A stretch of 64,000 nt of DNA from Agriotes lineatus. Taxonomy: Eukaryota > Arthropoda > Insecta > Coleoptera > Elateridae. Positions 29,935-40,809 of this stretch are shown in pieces (the stretch's first letter is position 1; every line of letters begins with the position of its first letter). The position numbers and the translations under genes are program-made. The stretch lies in assembly GCA_940337035.1 (NCBI GenBank), contig OW679195.1, positions 172,890,015 through 172,954,014 on the forward strand, written 5' to 3'. The notes beneath the pieces were generated by a model. It did no database searches and was not told the origin of the DNA. It was given only the letters and a program-made list of their open reading frames with translations.

Positions 29935-31302
29935 ATGGACGTTGATCGCCTACTCGTCGATGAACTCGATTATGAATTACTAGTTAGGGGTATTTCTTGC
30001 CAAGGTAATGTCATAGAGAAACGCAAATTACTTAGGTCTCGACTTAGAATGGAACGCAGTGGCAACGTTAGTTTCCCCGAAGTCTACATTGATAATGCTC
30101 TAGAATTGGAAGAATGCACAGCTAAATTAGCAATCCTTGCTGCAGAAGTTGGCATTTGTTTTTCCACCGCAAAGGATAACAACTTCAAAAGATTACATAC
30201 TCGTTTCCTACATGTGTATGGCCGCCTTGAGAGAATCGCTTCTATCGAATCTTTGGCTAATCTGAAAAATGAAGCAGTGAATCAATGCCTTCAATTACTT
30301 GACGATCTTGAAAGCAAGATTGAAAATCAACGAGATCAAGATTTAATTTCATTAGACGAACCTGATGCTGCTACCTCTCTACCTCGAGCTTCCGATACTT
30401 ATCACGATTATCAGGAACCATTATCTTCACCAGACGTTGAACCTAGGCGTAGCTCCAACGTAAACTTCAACCTCAATGCCTCACAGCGAAGATCCTCACT
30501 TTTTCATAGCACTAGTATGGTTACATCGAGTCGTGCACCCGCTGAACATAATTTTATTCCTGTCAATAAATGGAAGATACAATATGATGGTGAAAGTGGC
30601 GTATCAAGTTTCTTGGAACGTATTGAAGAACTCCCGAGTTGCTAGAGGAGTACCTAAGGAACAATTGTTTACTGCAGCCGTAGAATTCTTTACTGGTAAT
30701 GCCTTAATTTGGTACCGATCTATTCGCGACACTATCCGTAGTTGGGATGACCTGACTAAAGCTCTTCGAGAAACCTTCTTGCCGTGTGACTACGAAGCAA
30801 CTTTATGGGATGAGATAAGACACCGCACCCAAGATGTTGATGAGCCAGTGTCCGTCTACATCGCGGTCATGGAAAATCTTTTCCGACGCCTACCTTCAGT
30901 GCCGTTGGAAACCACACGTCTCACTTTGATAAGAAGAAACCTGCAACCTTATCTTCAATCTCAACTCGCTTTACAAGTTGTAATCACAATTTCAGATCTC
31001 ACTCGTACATGCAAGATCATCGAAGACACTCAAGTACGGACCTCACGCTTTCGAAACCCTCCAACAAGTGGAAAGAATTCGTTGGAACCAGACTTAGCGT
31101 ACCGACGATCACATTCGAAATTCAATATAGCCTCTGTGGAAAATTCAGCTCCTGTTCCCACTCCTTCGGTTTGTGCCGGTCTGACTCACACCAATGCTGC
31201 TAAGCCTATGATTTGCTGAAATTGCAATCAACCCAACCATCGATCTGTTGATTGCCCTCAGTCCAAAAGAAAACGCCGTCCAGCGTCGTTAAGAGGCCGA
31301 TT
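29935..31302 (+). pseudogene. Gag of gypsy element 2 (frameshifted)
   Basis: The first frame (29935-30645) starts at MDVDRLLVDELDYELLVRGI, a SAP-like N-terminus typical of one insect gypsy group. It breaks at 30640, where CTCCCG carries one C too many. The capsid continues in another phase with LFTAAVEFFTGNALIWYRSI and FRRLPSVPLETTRLTLIRRN. A single CCHC knuckle lies at about 31213-31257 and reads C-stop-NCNQPNHRSVDC. TGA replaces the usual Trp codon. Confidence 0.82.
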
Positions 31303-31379
31303 AGCACGCTGCAAACACAAGGCCAACGAACCGATTGTTGATCCGAATGAAAAGTCTGAAAGTTCTAATTTCAAACACC

Positions 31380-31926
31380 AAGCTGTACTCGACTTTATAC
31401 TTAGCCATGCAGATAACGATCAAAGACCCTACCTTAAGGTTTCTATCTTTGGAAATTCCATTCTAGGCCTTTTAGATTCCGGAGCTTTCGAACTCTTTTA
31501 GGTAAACAAGGTTGGGAGATGCTACAGGACTACTGCCGTCTCGATACTAAACACCTTTCCTCTTGTGTAGTCGCCAATGGTGACGAATGTTCTAGTATAG
31601 GTACTGCTATCATTCCTATAACTCTCCGAGATAGAGTCTGTGTCATGGACGTCCTAGTTGTCCCTTCGTTACCCCATTCGCTTATCTTGGGAATCGATTT
31701 CTGGCGCAAGATGAACATTATACCTAACCTTCGCCGGGATGAATGGAGCTTTGCGACGGACAACCCTAACATATCTGTCGACGCCATTCAATCTGTCGAA
31801 CACCTTACTAGTGAACAGAGCCTTCAGCTGCAAGAATTTGTTGATAGTACTTTTAATGTTATGGGTGATAAACTTGGATGTACTCACCTGGTCCAACATG
31901 AGATAAAACGCAGTCGCCACCTATAA
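31380..31926 (+). pseudogene. Aspartic protease of gypsy element 2
   Basis: GLLDSGA at about 31467-31487 is the active-site D-S-G. One base is then missing (near 31488). The next frame (31519-31926) holds VANGDECSSIG, VCVMDVLVVPSLPHSLILGIDF and a linker. ILGIDFW is the flap-distal ILG motif of retropepsins. Another phase change at about 31910, in a run of four A, leads into the RT. Confidence 0.78.
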
Positions 31927-32357
31927 AACAGCGTTACTACCCCATTTCTCCGGCCCTTCAGCAACATGTCGATAAGGAGTTAGACAAGATGCTTCAAGAT
32001 GGCATTGTGGAACGCTCTACCTCTGCTTGGTCGTCTCCGATCCTCTTGGTTAAAAAGCGCGATAATACCTATAGGTTTTGCGTTGATTATCGCAAGTTGA
32101 ATAAGGTTAGTCAGCCTGACGCTTATCCTCTTTCTTATATTAGTAGCACCCTCGACAAACTTAGAGACGCACGTTATCTTACAACCTTAGATATCAAATC
32201 CGCTTATTGTCAGATACCTGTTGCCGAGTCCTCTCGGGAATATACTGCCTTTACAGTGCCTAACCGAGGCTTGTTTCAATTTTGTCGCCTACCTTTCGGC
32301 CTTCATACGGCCGCGGCCACTTGGCAACGGTTGATAGACCGTGTGATAGGGGCTGAC
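31927..32357 (+). pseudogene. Reverse transcriptase, N-terminal half, gypsy element 2
   Basis: The frame is continuous with conserved RT motifs: GIVERSTSAWSSPILLVKK, YRFCVDYRKLNKV, TTLDIKSAYCQI, TAFTVPNRGLFQFCRLPFGL and AAATWQRLIDRVIG. It ends at GAD, where the poly-T start of the R1-clade LINE follows. The next RT residues (LEPFVFTYLDN) are encoded 3.7 kb further on at 36064. Confidence 0.9.
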
Positions 32358-32552
32358 TTTTTTTTTTTTTGTGTGTGGAGGGGAAACCTTCAAAAGGCTT
32401 CCCGCGGAAAGATGGTTCAATTCCGCGGGGGAGCGTGGGACTTTTACCTACTAAAACCCCTCCCTGGTCTAGTTACAGAGATCCCGGTATTACCGTAGGC
32501 TTTCATAGGGATGTATGTTTTTCCAGTCTATGTTGTCCCTCTTCTTACGATT

Positions 32553-35536
32553 TTAGTCTCTTTGTATAGTGTTCTTTTGTTTAATTCGTTCATCGTCTTC
32601 TTTTGTTTTCATTATTTCCACTAGACACTTCTCTATATGTTCCCAGTCCTGTTTGCTTTTTAGCATGCTTGGTATCAAGTTTTCCGGCGTTAGTGTTTCG
32701 CCCACTATAATTTCGATCTGCGTTCTTTGTCTTACCCATCGTATGCATTTGGTAACTGTGTGCTCAACTGTATCTGTTTCTTCACAGTATTGGCATCGGT
32801 CGTGTTCTTGTATTTTGAATCTTTTAAGGTACACTGCGAAACATCCATGGCCTGTAAGTATTTGGGTGATGTGGTAGTTCAATTCGCCGTGTCCTCTGTT
32901 GCACCATTTCCTGAGGTCCGGTATCAGGCGTCTGGTCCATTCTGCCTTACCATTCAGGCTTGACCATCTGTTTTGCCATTCTTCCATGGCTTCCTCTTTT
33001 ATATCTTTGGCTGATCTTGTGTCTTTTGCCTCGTATATTTTAGTTCTTTCTTCTATCATTATGTCTATGGGGGTGTTCGCCGCTATCACTTGCAGGGCAT
33101 CTGTCGAGGAAGTTCTATACGCCATGCATATTTTTATTAATATTCTCCTTTGCACCTTCTCTAGCATGTTCCTGTACTTTTTTACATGTACTGCTTTTTT
33201 CCATATCGGTGCTGCATATAGCATCGTAGAATACACTACTGATGCCAAGATTTTTCTTTTGCTGCTTCTAGCTCCACCAATTGTCGGCATAATCCCCGTC
33301 AGCGCTCTTGCTGTGTTTTCTGCCTTTTTGGGTGTCCTTCACATGGGCTGTCATTGTTAGGTTCCTGTTGAGTGTCACACCCAGGTATTTGATCGTCTCC
33401 GCTGTTCGTATATGTATATCGTTTATTTTTACTGTCAGCTCTTTGAGCTTTCTCCTCCCTATCAGTATCACTGCCTCCGTCTTGTGTGGTGCTAATGAGA
33501 GTTTATTAGTCCTCATCCATTCATTCACTTGTTTGGTCGCTCTATTGGCTCTAACAATCAGTTCATCTACCGTTCTTGCTCTCACTAGTATCGCAAGGTC
33601 GTCTGCATATGCTATTAGTAGTACATCTTCATGGACTTTCAACTTTAGCACTCTGTCATAGTAGATGTTCCACAGTATCGGTCCTAGGACCGATCCCTGT
33701 GGGACTGCCGCCGTCTGTTTTATTGTGCAGTTGTCCGTAACCTTCAGCTTTCTTGCTGTGAAGTAGCTACATATCAGTTCTATAATATATTTACTCATGT
33801 TCCTTCTTATCATCTCCTTCACGACGCCTTTCCAGGGGACCGTGTTAAAGGCGTTCATCACATCCAATGTTACCATTAAACAAAATTTTTTGGTTCTGTG
33901 TGTTCCTGTGTTTGCTTTTTCTGCGAATATTTTCACGGCGTTCATAGCGTCAATTGTAGACCTTTTTTGATGAATCCATACTGATCAGTGGATAGGTTCT
34001 CTTTTTCTTCTATTTCCATCAGTATTCTATTCCTTATCATCCTTTCATAAATCTTGCCAAAGGTATTGAGCATACACAGGGGTCTATATTTTGGTGGTTC
34101 GTCTTCCTTTTTCTTTCCCTTTTCGAGTAGTACCACTCTCGCCTCTTTCCATATTGCTGGGAACTCTCTGTTTTCCAGAAGCCTGTTGTACATGCTGAGG
34201 GTAAACTCCGGGAATGTTTGTACCACTAACTTAGTTATCTCAGGGGTGATTCCGTCAGTCCCTGGCGATTTTCCATTTTTCATAGCTTTTGTTGCTTCAC
34301 GTAGTTCTTCTAACGTGAAGGGCCGACAGGTTTCTTTTTCCTGCCCTGCTTCTGTTATTTCCCTCCATTCCTCTATTTCATGTTTCGGAAATAGTTTCTC
34401 CACTTCCTTTTTTCTTTGGCTGTTCGTTAGCTCTAGTTTTGGTAGTGCTTTGAACTTCTTGCAGACTATTCGGTATCCATCGCCCCATATGTTTTCTTCA
34501 ACTTCCTCGCATACTTTCTTCCATGCCTTTTCCTTGGCGGCCTTTATGGCTTTTTTTAATATTTTCCTTTCTTCGACGTACTCCTCTCTTATTCTGTTTT
34601 TTTTTCTTCTGTTATGTTTCTCTTTGCATTGGCCCTTACCGTGGCTCTCTTTGCCTGTAGACACTTTCGTCGCATGTCTGCTAACTCTTCTGACCACCAG
34701 TATATTCGGTTTTTGTTTTTGCTTGTATCTGTATGTCCTCGTTTCGTAAAGGTTTCGTCGCATGTTTTTGTTATTATTTTTATGTATATTTCTGCAGTAT
34801 TTTCCTGTTCTCTTATCATGTTTCTTTCTAGGTTCGTTGTAAATTGTTCATACCGTGATCGTTTGATGTTCCATCCCTTTCTTTCTTCTGCCTTTGTGTT
34901 TCGGCTTTGTTTTGACTTTTTGACGCTGAACGTTATGTACTGGTGATCGCTTAGTGTTTCATCATCTCTTATTTGCCAGTTGTCTAATTTCCCTTCCAGG
35001 TTTTGCGTGTAAAAGGTCACGTCTATTATTGACTTACTCTTTCCGCGTATGAAGGTAGGTTCATTCTCAGTATTCGCAACTTCCATCTCGGTTTCCGCCA
35101 ACCATTCTGTCAGCATGGCCCCCTTTTTGTCTTCGTAGGCTGAGCCCCATATTCGAGACTTAGAATTTAAGTCTCCCGCAACCACTACTTCTTGGTCTTT
35201 AGGTGCTTTTACATTCTCTCTTAATTCAAAAAGGTATTTTTCATAAGCCTCTATGTTGATATTTGGTGAGCAATAGCACCCATATACTATGACTCCTTCT
35301 AGTTTTACCCATACAAAGCCGTTTCCTTGTCCGCTTTCCTGTACCTTTATTTTTGTATTTGTTGTCCTTATTGCTACATCTCCTCTCCTGTCTGTAAACC
35401 AGACCGTTGTTTTTACCAGCCTCAGATTATACTCTGATGCTATCACAAGGTCTGTATGCAGCCGCTGCGCCGCTTCATTTCGTAGTTCCTGTGCAGCTGC
35501 AGACCTCATCACGTTTGCTTGTAGTATCCTAATCAT
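32553..35536 (-). pseudogene. R1-clade ORF2: endonuclease, RT, C-terminal zinc finger
   Basis: ORF2 runs from the ATG at 35536 to 32553 in four phases. The apurinic-type endonuclease holds IRILQANVMRSAAAQ, VVVAGDLNSKSRIWGS and LSDHQYITF. The RT holds NGKSPGTDGITPEI, YRPLCMLNTFGKIYERMI, VTLDVMNAFNTVPW, VPQGSVLGPILWNIYYD and the catalytic AYADDLAIL. The C-terminus carries CQYCEETDTVEHTVTKC. Three frame changes fall in homopolymers: nine T at 34597-34605, six T at 33963-33968 and five T at 33325-33329. ORF2 starts inside the end of ORF1 with an 8-base overlap, ATGATTAG. Confidence 0.9.
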
Positions 35537-36054
35537 TTTTTGTAGTGGTACGCGCCCTCTTCTCCATTCTTAGTGCATTTACTATGCTTCTATACTCGGG
35601 GCAGCGCATTGTTTCTGTCTTGTGTCCTTCTATGTTGCATAGGTAGCATTTCTGCTGATTTTCGCAGTCCTTTATTTGATGTCCAACTTCTCCGCATCTA
35701 TAACATGTATTTGTCTTCTCTTTGGTCTGGCACTTTTTTGCCACGTGTCCTACTTTGTGGCAATTATAGCATCGTGGTGGGGAATCTATTTCTTATATTC
35801 TCCACCTATTCCACCCTTCGCCTATTATTCTTTTCTGTAGTAACTGCTGTGCTGTTCGCTCCTGGACGCTAATAAAGGCATACTTTACTCCGCTTTTGTT
35901 CGCCTTTTCCGAGAGCTTAACTTGTACCACCTCATTTGTGCCTTCAAGAGTACTCATTTCTTTCGTTAGTATCACTTGTACGTCCTCTTCCTTCATCGTC
36001 TCATCTATGTCCAGAATCATTACTGTCTGCTTTCTCTGCGCAACATCTACTTCT
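35529..36054 (-). pseudogene. R1-clade ORF1, C-terminal part with three zinc knuckles
   Basis: The insert's right end encodes the later half of a Gag-like ORF1, including VQVILTKEMSTLEGTNEVVQ, then three CCHC knuckles: CYNCHKVGHVAKKC, CYRCGEVGHQIKDC and CYLCNIEGHKTETMRC. A phase change at about 35795 separates the upstream part from the knuckles. The N-terminal half is missing by 5' truncation. ORF1 would bind the element RNA. Confidence 0.85.
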
Positions 36055-37254
36055 GGGGCTGACCTAGAACCTTTTGTCTTCACCTACCTCGACAACGTAA
36101 TTATTTGTACGCAGACTTTGAGCAACATTTAGACGTCTTACGGGAAGTCGTTAAACGCCTTTCCGATGCTGGCTTAACCTTAAGCAAAGAGAAATGTCAT
36201 TTTTGTAAACCTGAACTTCGCTACCTTGGTTACGTAGTTAACTCCAGAGGTCTGTTAGTTGACCCCGATAAAGTTCGGGCCATTATTGAAATACCCACTC
36301 CAACTTGTGTTTCCGAGATCCGCCGCATAGTGGGCATGGCATCATGGTACCGACGCTTCGTACCAAATTTCTCTACATTGCTAGCTCCTTTAACCTCGTT
36401 GCTTCGAAAGAACGCCAAATTTAATTGGACCCCAGACTGTGAAAATGCGTTTCGCTCAATTAAAGAACATCTAGTCTCTGCACCTATACTTGCGTGCCCT
36501 AATTTCAGTTTACCATTTTCGATTCAAATAGACGCCTCCGCTTATGGTCTTGGTGCCGTTCTTACCCAAAACCAGGAAGATGGCGAGAAAGTTATATGCT
36601 ATATCAGCCGCTCGTTAACCAGAAATGAGAGGAACTTTAGCACCACCGAACGTGAATGTCTAGCAGTTCTAGTTGCGATCGAAAAACTTCGACCATACAT
36701 CGAGGGAACGAAGTTCACTGTGATCACGGACCACTACAGCTTAAAATGGCTGAACAACATCAAACATCCTACTGGCCGAATTGCTCGTTGGGCAGTGCGT
36801 CTGCAACAATACGACTTTGATATCATTCACCGTAAGGGTAAAGACCATGTTGTACCTGATACGTTGTCTCGCGCCGTACCCGTAGTTGATGCTATAGGAG
36901 ACCAACCCATCATTAACGAAGCCGTTAAAGACCGCTGGTACATTCGCATGCGGAATAATGTACAAAATAATCCTCGTCGCTTCCCCTTGTGGCGCCTTGA
37001 AAGTGACAAGCTGTATAAGCATGTCAACGTCACTTACTCTGATCTACGAGAAGACCATCAAGAATGGAGATTGGTAGTCCCGAAAGAAAAGCGCAAGGAC
37101 CTGATTCGTCAAATACACGATCTGCCCAGCGCTGGACACACTGGTGTTTCTAAAACATTAAATCGCATAGCACAACATTTTTACTGGCCGAAGATGCGCG
37201 CTGACGTCGCCGCTTACATACGCCGCTGTAACACTTGTGGGAGCGAAGCCGGAT
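36055..37254 (+). pseudogene. RT C-terminal half, RNase H and integrase zinc finger, gypsy element 2
   Basis: One long phase continues the RT: FTYLDNVIICTQ carries Asn in place of the second catalytic Asp of YLDD, then YLGYVVNSRGLLVDP and ASWYRRFVPNFS. RNase H follows: QIDASAYGLGAVLTQ, TERECLAVLVAIEKL, DHYSLKWLNNI and HVVPDTLSRAVPV. An integrase HHCC finger comes next: IHDLPSAGHTG, FYWPKMRADVAAYIRRCNTC. The frame is cut right after the second zinc-binding Cys by the foldback element. The D-to-N change alone should abolish polymerase activity. Confidence 0.92.
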
Positions 37255-38350
37255 AACTCGGCGCCGCCATCTCGGCGCCGCCACTTCGGCGCCGCCATCT
37301 CGGCGCGGGGCCAGCTCGGCGCCGGGACAACTCGGCGCGGAGCCATCTCGGCGCCAGCCAACTCGGCGCGAAGCCATCTCGGCGCCGAATTCAAATTTGC
37401 AAATTACATTGTGCACTACGTAAGAAAATTATTATAAAAAAATAATAAATAAAGTGATCGCCAAAAAGCTGTCATCAAATGAAAAAAAAATTATTGAGAA
37501 TTTCTTGGAAAATCAAACACTGACGACCAGAGGTGGTTGCAAAGTGATTACAAATGAGCCAAACAAAAGTTGTCACATGACTTCCGTTATCAGTAAAATT
37601 TTACGTTTTTTTTAAAAATAATTACGAAGCATGCATTTACTAGTCAAGATAGAGACACATTTTACGAAAAAAGGTTTTCTGGCCTTGAGATTGTTCAGTC
37701 AGCTAAAACTACCACACAATAAAAAATCTTATTGGAGTCTTACTTAAATTCCGAAAAATAGCACTTTTTGGATTTACACAATTTTGAAAAACGCCATTTT
37801 CTAAGTAAAGTGCTTTTTATATGACAAATATTTTTTTAATGTTTAATTTCCAAATCAAAGAATTTTATTTTTAATAATTTTTTTTATTATGAAATAAAAA
37901 ACTTTTTGAAAAATGTTTGCTTTTCCATAGCCGTCTTTGTTAAAAGTAAAATTCTTTGAGATGGGACCTAAACATAAAAGATAATGTGAGAAATCAAAGT
38001 TGGCAGAGGATTTTGAAATTTGGTATAGGAAGCTAGATGTTGATTCTAAACAACTTCTCTTAATAACTTTTTGTCGTATTTGCTACATAAAAGACACGCT
38101 ACTCCACAGTAATAGGTACAATGTTTTTTGTAACGAATAACTGAAAATATTTTAAGAAATAAAAAAATTATTATTTAGTGTTTTACTAATTTACTGAGTT
38201 GACAGCACAAATCACTAAACTTTTATACCTATCCTACGCACATGTTAGTTTTTGTCGACGTTTACAGCGCCTCTGGTGTTTGCAGGCGCAACTAATCCAA
38301 CGAGGGAAAATTCTCTATATAATAAAGGAGAACGATCCAGACGTGTGTGT

Positions 38351-38912
38351 CCCGAGGGCCCCCTTGGAGAGGGGCAGACCCCGAGGGCCCCCCTTAGAGA
38401 TGGGCCACCTTGGAGAGGGACGAAGCGCCTAGGGCCCCTTTGGAGAGGGGCGGAGCCCCGAGGGCCCCCTTGGAGAGGAGCGGGGCCCTGAAGGACCCCT
38501 TGGAGGGGGGCGGAGCCCCAACGGCCCGCTTGGAAATGGGCGGAGCCCCGAGGGCCCCCTTGGAGGTTCCCTTAGAGATGGGCGGAGCCCCGAGGGCCGC
38601 TTTGGAGAGGGGCGAAGCCCTTAGGGCCCCCTTGAAGAGGGGCGGATCCCCGAGGGCTCCCTTGGAGAAGAGCGGAGTTCTGAAGGACCCCTTGGAGAGG
38701 GGCGGAGCCCCGAGGGCCCTCTTGAAAATGAGCGGAGCCCCGAGGGTCCCCTAGGAGAGGGGCGGAGCCCCGAGGGTCGCTTGGAGAGGGGCCAAGCCCC
38801 AAGGGCCCTTTTGGAGATGGGCGGAGCCCCGAGGTCCCTTTTGGAGAGGGGCGGAGCCCCAGAGGCCCCTTTAGAGATGGGCGGAACCCCAAGGGCCCCC
38901 TTGGAGATGGGC
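38351..38912 (+). repeat. 30-bp GC-rich minisatellite, about 18 copies
   Basis: The unit begins GCGGAGCCCCGAGGGCCCCC and then TTGGAGAGGG. Copies vary at a few positions and one contains a short duplication near 38560. The surrounding foldback arms are very AT-rich. The unit is a multiple of three, so a spurious 114-codon frame with a GGAPRAPLER period stays open. Confidence 0.93.
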
Positions 38913-39289
38913 CAACGTAATAGGCCTAAAAATGGTGGTAAATTGAATGGAATAGACCGCGCAATAGCGCGCGCAGCTTCGTTTATTATAAAAATTTACA
39001 AAAAACACAATTCCCCTAGTTTTTGTTGAAAAGTAAAAAACACCGCAGTGCGGGAAAAGTAACTTTCGGCGTATCGGGAAGGACTGGGAAATATGAATCT
39101 TGAAGTCATGAGTACAAAAAATAGTTTTTTGAAAACTTACAAGGCATACTTGGTTTTTCAAAACTGAAATGGTGTTAGAAATTCGCCTTTAACCAAGCAG
39201 GGCTGAACCCCAAAAAATGAAAATTTTAATCGAGAATTTTTTACCTTTTACAAGAGTCGTTTCACCTATCCGGGGACACACTGTATATA

Positions 39290-39855
39290 CAGGGTGATTT
39301 TTAAGTTGATTCTTTCTGTTTATCAGGAAATAAAGCTAAAAAAATAAGCATTGTTTTTATTTACCAATTTTCCGAAATATTAAAACTAACGGAGGTACAG
39401 GGTGTTAAAGTTTCAAATTAAAAACTAAACTTTGGCGCAAAAGCGGCTGGACAATTTTATTTTTGTTTATCTTTGTTGTCAAGCAATGACCTGTCAACTA
39501 GTTTTCCATTGTAATTTTCTTAATGTTATTGCTGCAATAATGGCTCATGTTTATGAAAATAATGAATGAGTGAATATGCTTATTATTTACTGGGAGTGTC
39601 GTCAAAATGCCTCTGCCGCATCGCTCTTATACGGGGAATGTGTGTGTAGAAGCGAATGCTGATAATTTTGAACATATCATTTCAGTTAGATTAAGTTTAG
39701 TTTAATTTTCGTTAAGTTTTAGTTCTTAATTTAAAACTTTAACACCCTGTACCTCGTTAGTTTTGATATTTCTCAAAAGTGGTAAATGAAAAAAAAGCGT
39801 AGTTTATTTAGCTTTATCCTGGTAAAAGGAAAGAATCAACTTAAAAATTACCCTG
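39290..39855. mobile_element. Mariner/Tc1-like MITE in the foldback centre
   Basis: The element begins CAGGGTGATTTTTAAGTTG and ends in its inverse (CAACTTAAAAATTACCCTG), flanked on both sides by TA (39288-39289 and 39856-39857). The inverted arms extend about 130 bp, with AGGTACAGGGTGTTAAAG and its inverse toward the inside. TA duplication and CAGGG termini fit the Tc1-mariner superfamily. No transposase is encoded. Confidence 0.8.
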
Positions 39856-40809
39856 TATACATGGTCTCCAGAAAATACGTGTACAACGGAAGACCACAAG
39901 TTTCTTTGCCCAAAATATGATAATTTAACTCAACTTACATATACAAAGTTGCTTAGTTTAGTCGCTAGAGGGCTTTAAAAATTATTAACTTTTTTAAATG
40001 CTTCAACCCCTTGAATAATCACTTATAATACCATGAGTAGTCAAAGTTATGTCGAATAAAAAATTCTCGATTTTTTGGGGTTTAGCCCTGCTTGGTTAAA
40101 GGCGAATTTCGAACAGCATTTCAGTTTTGAAAAATCAAGTATGCCTTTGAAGTTTTCAAAAAACCTATTTTACTGTAGAGTAGCGTGCCTTTTACGATTA
40201 TGTAGAAAATACGACAAAACGTTATTAAGAAAAATTGTTTAGAATCAACATCTAGGCTCCTATACCAAAATTTCAAAATCCTCTGCCAATTTTGACCTCT
40301 CACATTTTCTTTTATGTTTAGGTCCCATATCAAAGAATTTTACTTTTAACAAAAACTGCTATGGAAAAACAAATATTTTTAATAAAGTTTTTTATTTCAT
40401 AATAAATTTCAATGCATGTTTCGTAATTATTTTTAAAAAATGTAAAATTTTACTGATAACGGAAGTCATGTGACAACTTTTGTTTGGCCCATTGTAATCA
40501 CTTTGGAATTACCTCTGGTCGTAAGTGTTTGATTTTCCAAGAAATTCTAAATAATTTTTTTTCATTTGATGCCAGCTTTTTGGCGATCACTTTATTTATT
40601 ATTTGTTTATAATAATTTTCTTACGTAGTGCACACTGTAGTTTGCAAATTTAAATTCGGGGCCGAGATGGCCTCGCGCCGAGTTGGCTGGCGCCGAGATG
40701 GCACCGCGCCGAGTTGTCCCGGCGCCGAGCTGGCCTCGCGCCGAGATGGCGGCGCCGAAGTGGCGGCGCCGAGATGGCGGCGCCGAGTTGTCCTAGACCC
40801 TTGTAGGAG

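Larger units (their letters stand above)
32358..36054 (-). mobile_element. R1-clade non-LTR retrotransposon inserted in gypsy 2 RT
   Basis: This 3,697-bp insert is bounded by an exact 9-bp target duplication, GGGGCTGAC (32349-32357 and 36055-36063). The left end is a 13-T run, that is a 3' poly(A) tail on the minus strand. It has ORF1 with three CCHC knuckles (5'-truncated) and ORF2 with an endonuclease, RT and a C-terminal zinc motif. R1-clade elements are known chiefly from arthropods. This copy lies in a gypsy element rather than in rDNA. Confidence 0.92.
37244..40799. mobile_element. Foldback element with modular GC-rich termini in gypsy 2 integrase
   Basis: The insert is bracketed by CTTGTGGGAG (37234-37243) and CTTGTAGGAG (40800-40809). 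This direct repeat may extend several imperfect bases further. The two ends are long inverted repeats: a GC-rich outer block of tandem CTCGGCGCC modules (37251-37388 and 40656-40793), then AT-rich arms that pair in three segments (about 37389-37637, 37886-38115 and 39119-39243 with 40056-40655). About 250 bp and 1 kb interrupt the left arm. No transposase is present. The 9-10-bp duplication and modular inverted repeats resemble FB or Mutator-like foldback elements. Confidence 0.82.

Noticed and set aside
33308..34749. Plus-strand frames of 117-231 codons with transmembrane-like segments
   Set aside because: They are antisense to the R1-clade RT and arise from its lysine-rich composition.
37251..37388. 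GC-rich block as a CpG-island promoter
   Set aside because: The block is made of tandem CTCGGCGCC modules and is repeated in inverted form at 40656-40793. It is the terminus of the foldback element.
38410..38892. Frames over the GC-rich minisatellite as a proline-rich protein
   Set aside because: The 30-bp unit keeps frames open on both strands with the same periodicity. There is no start region or domain.
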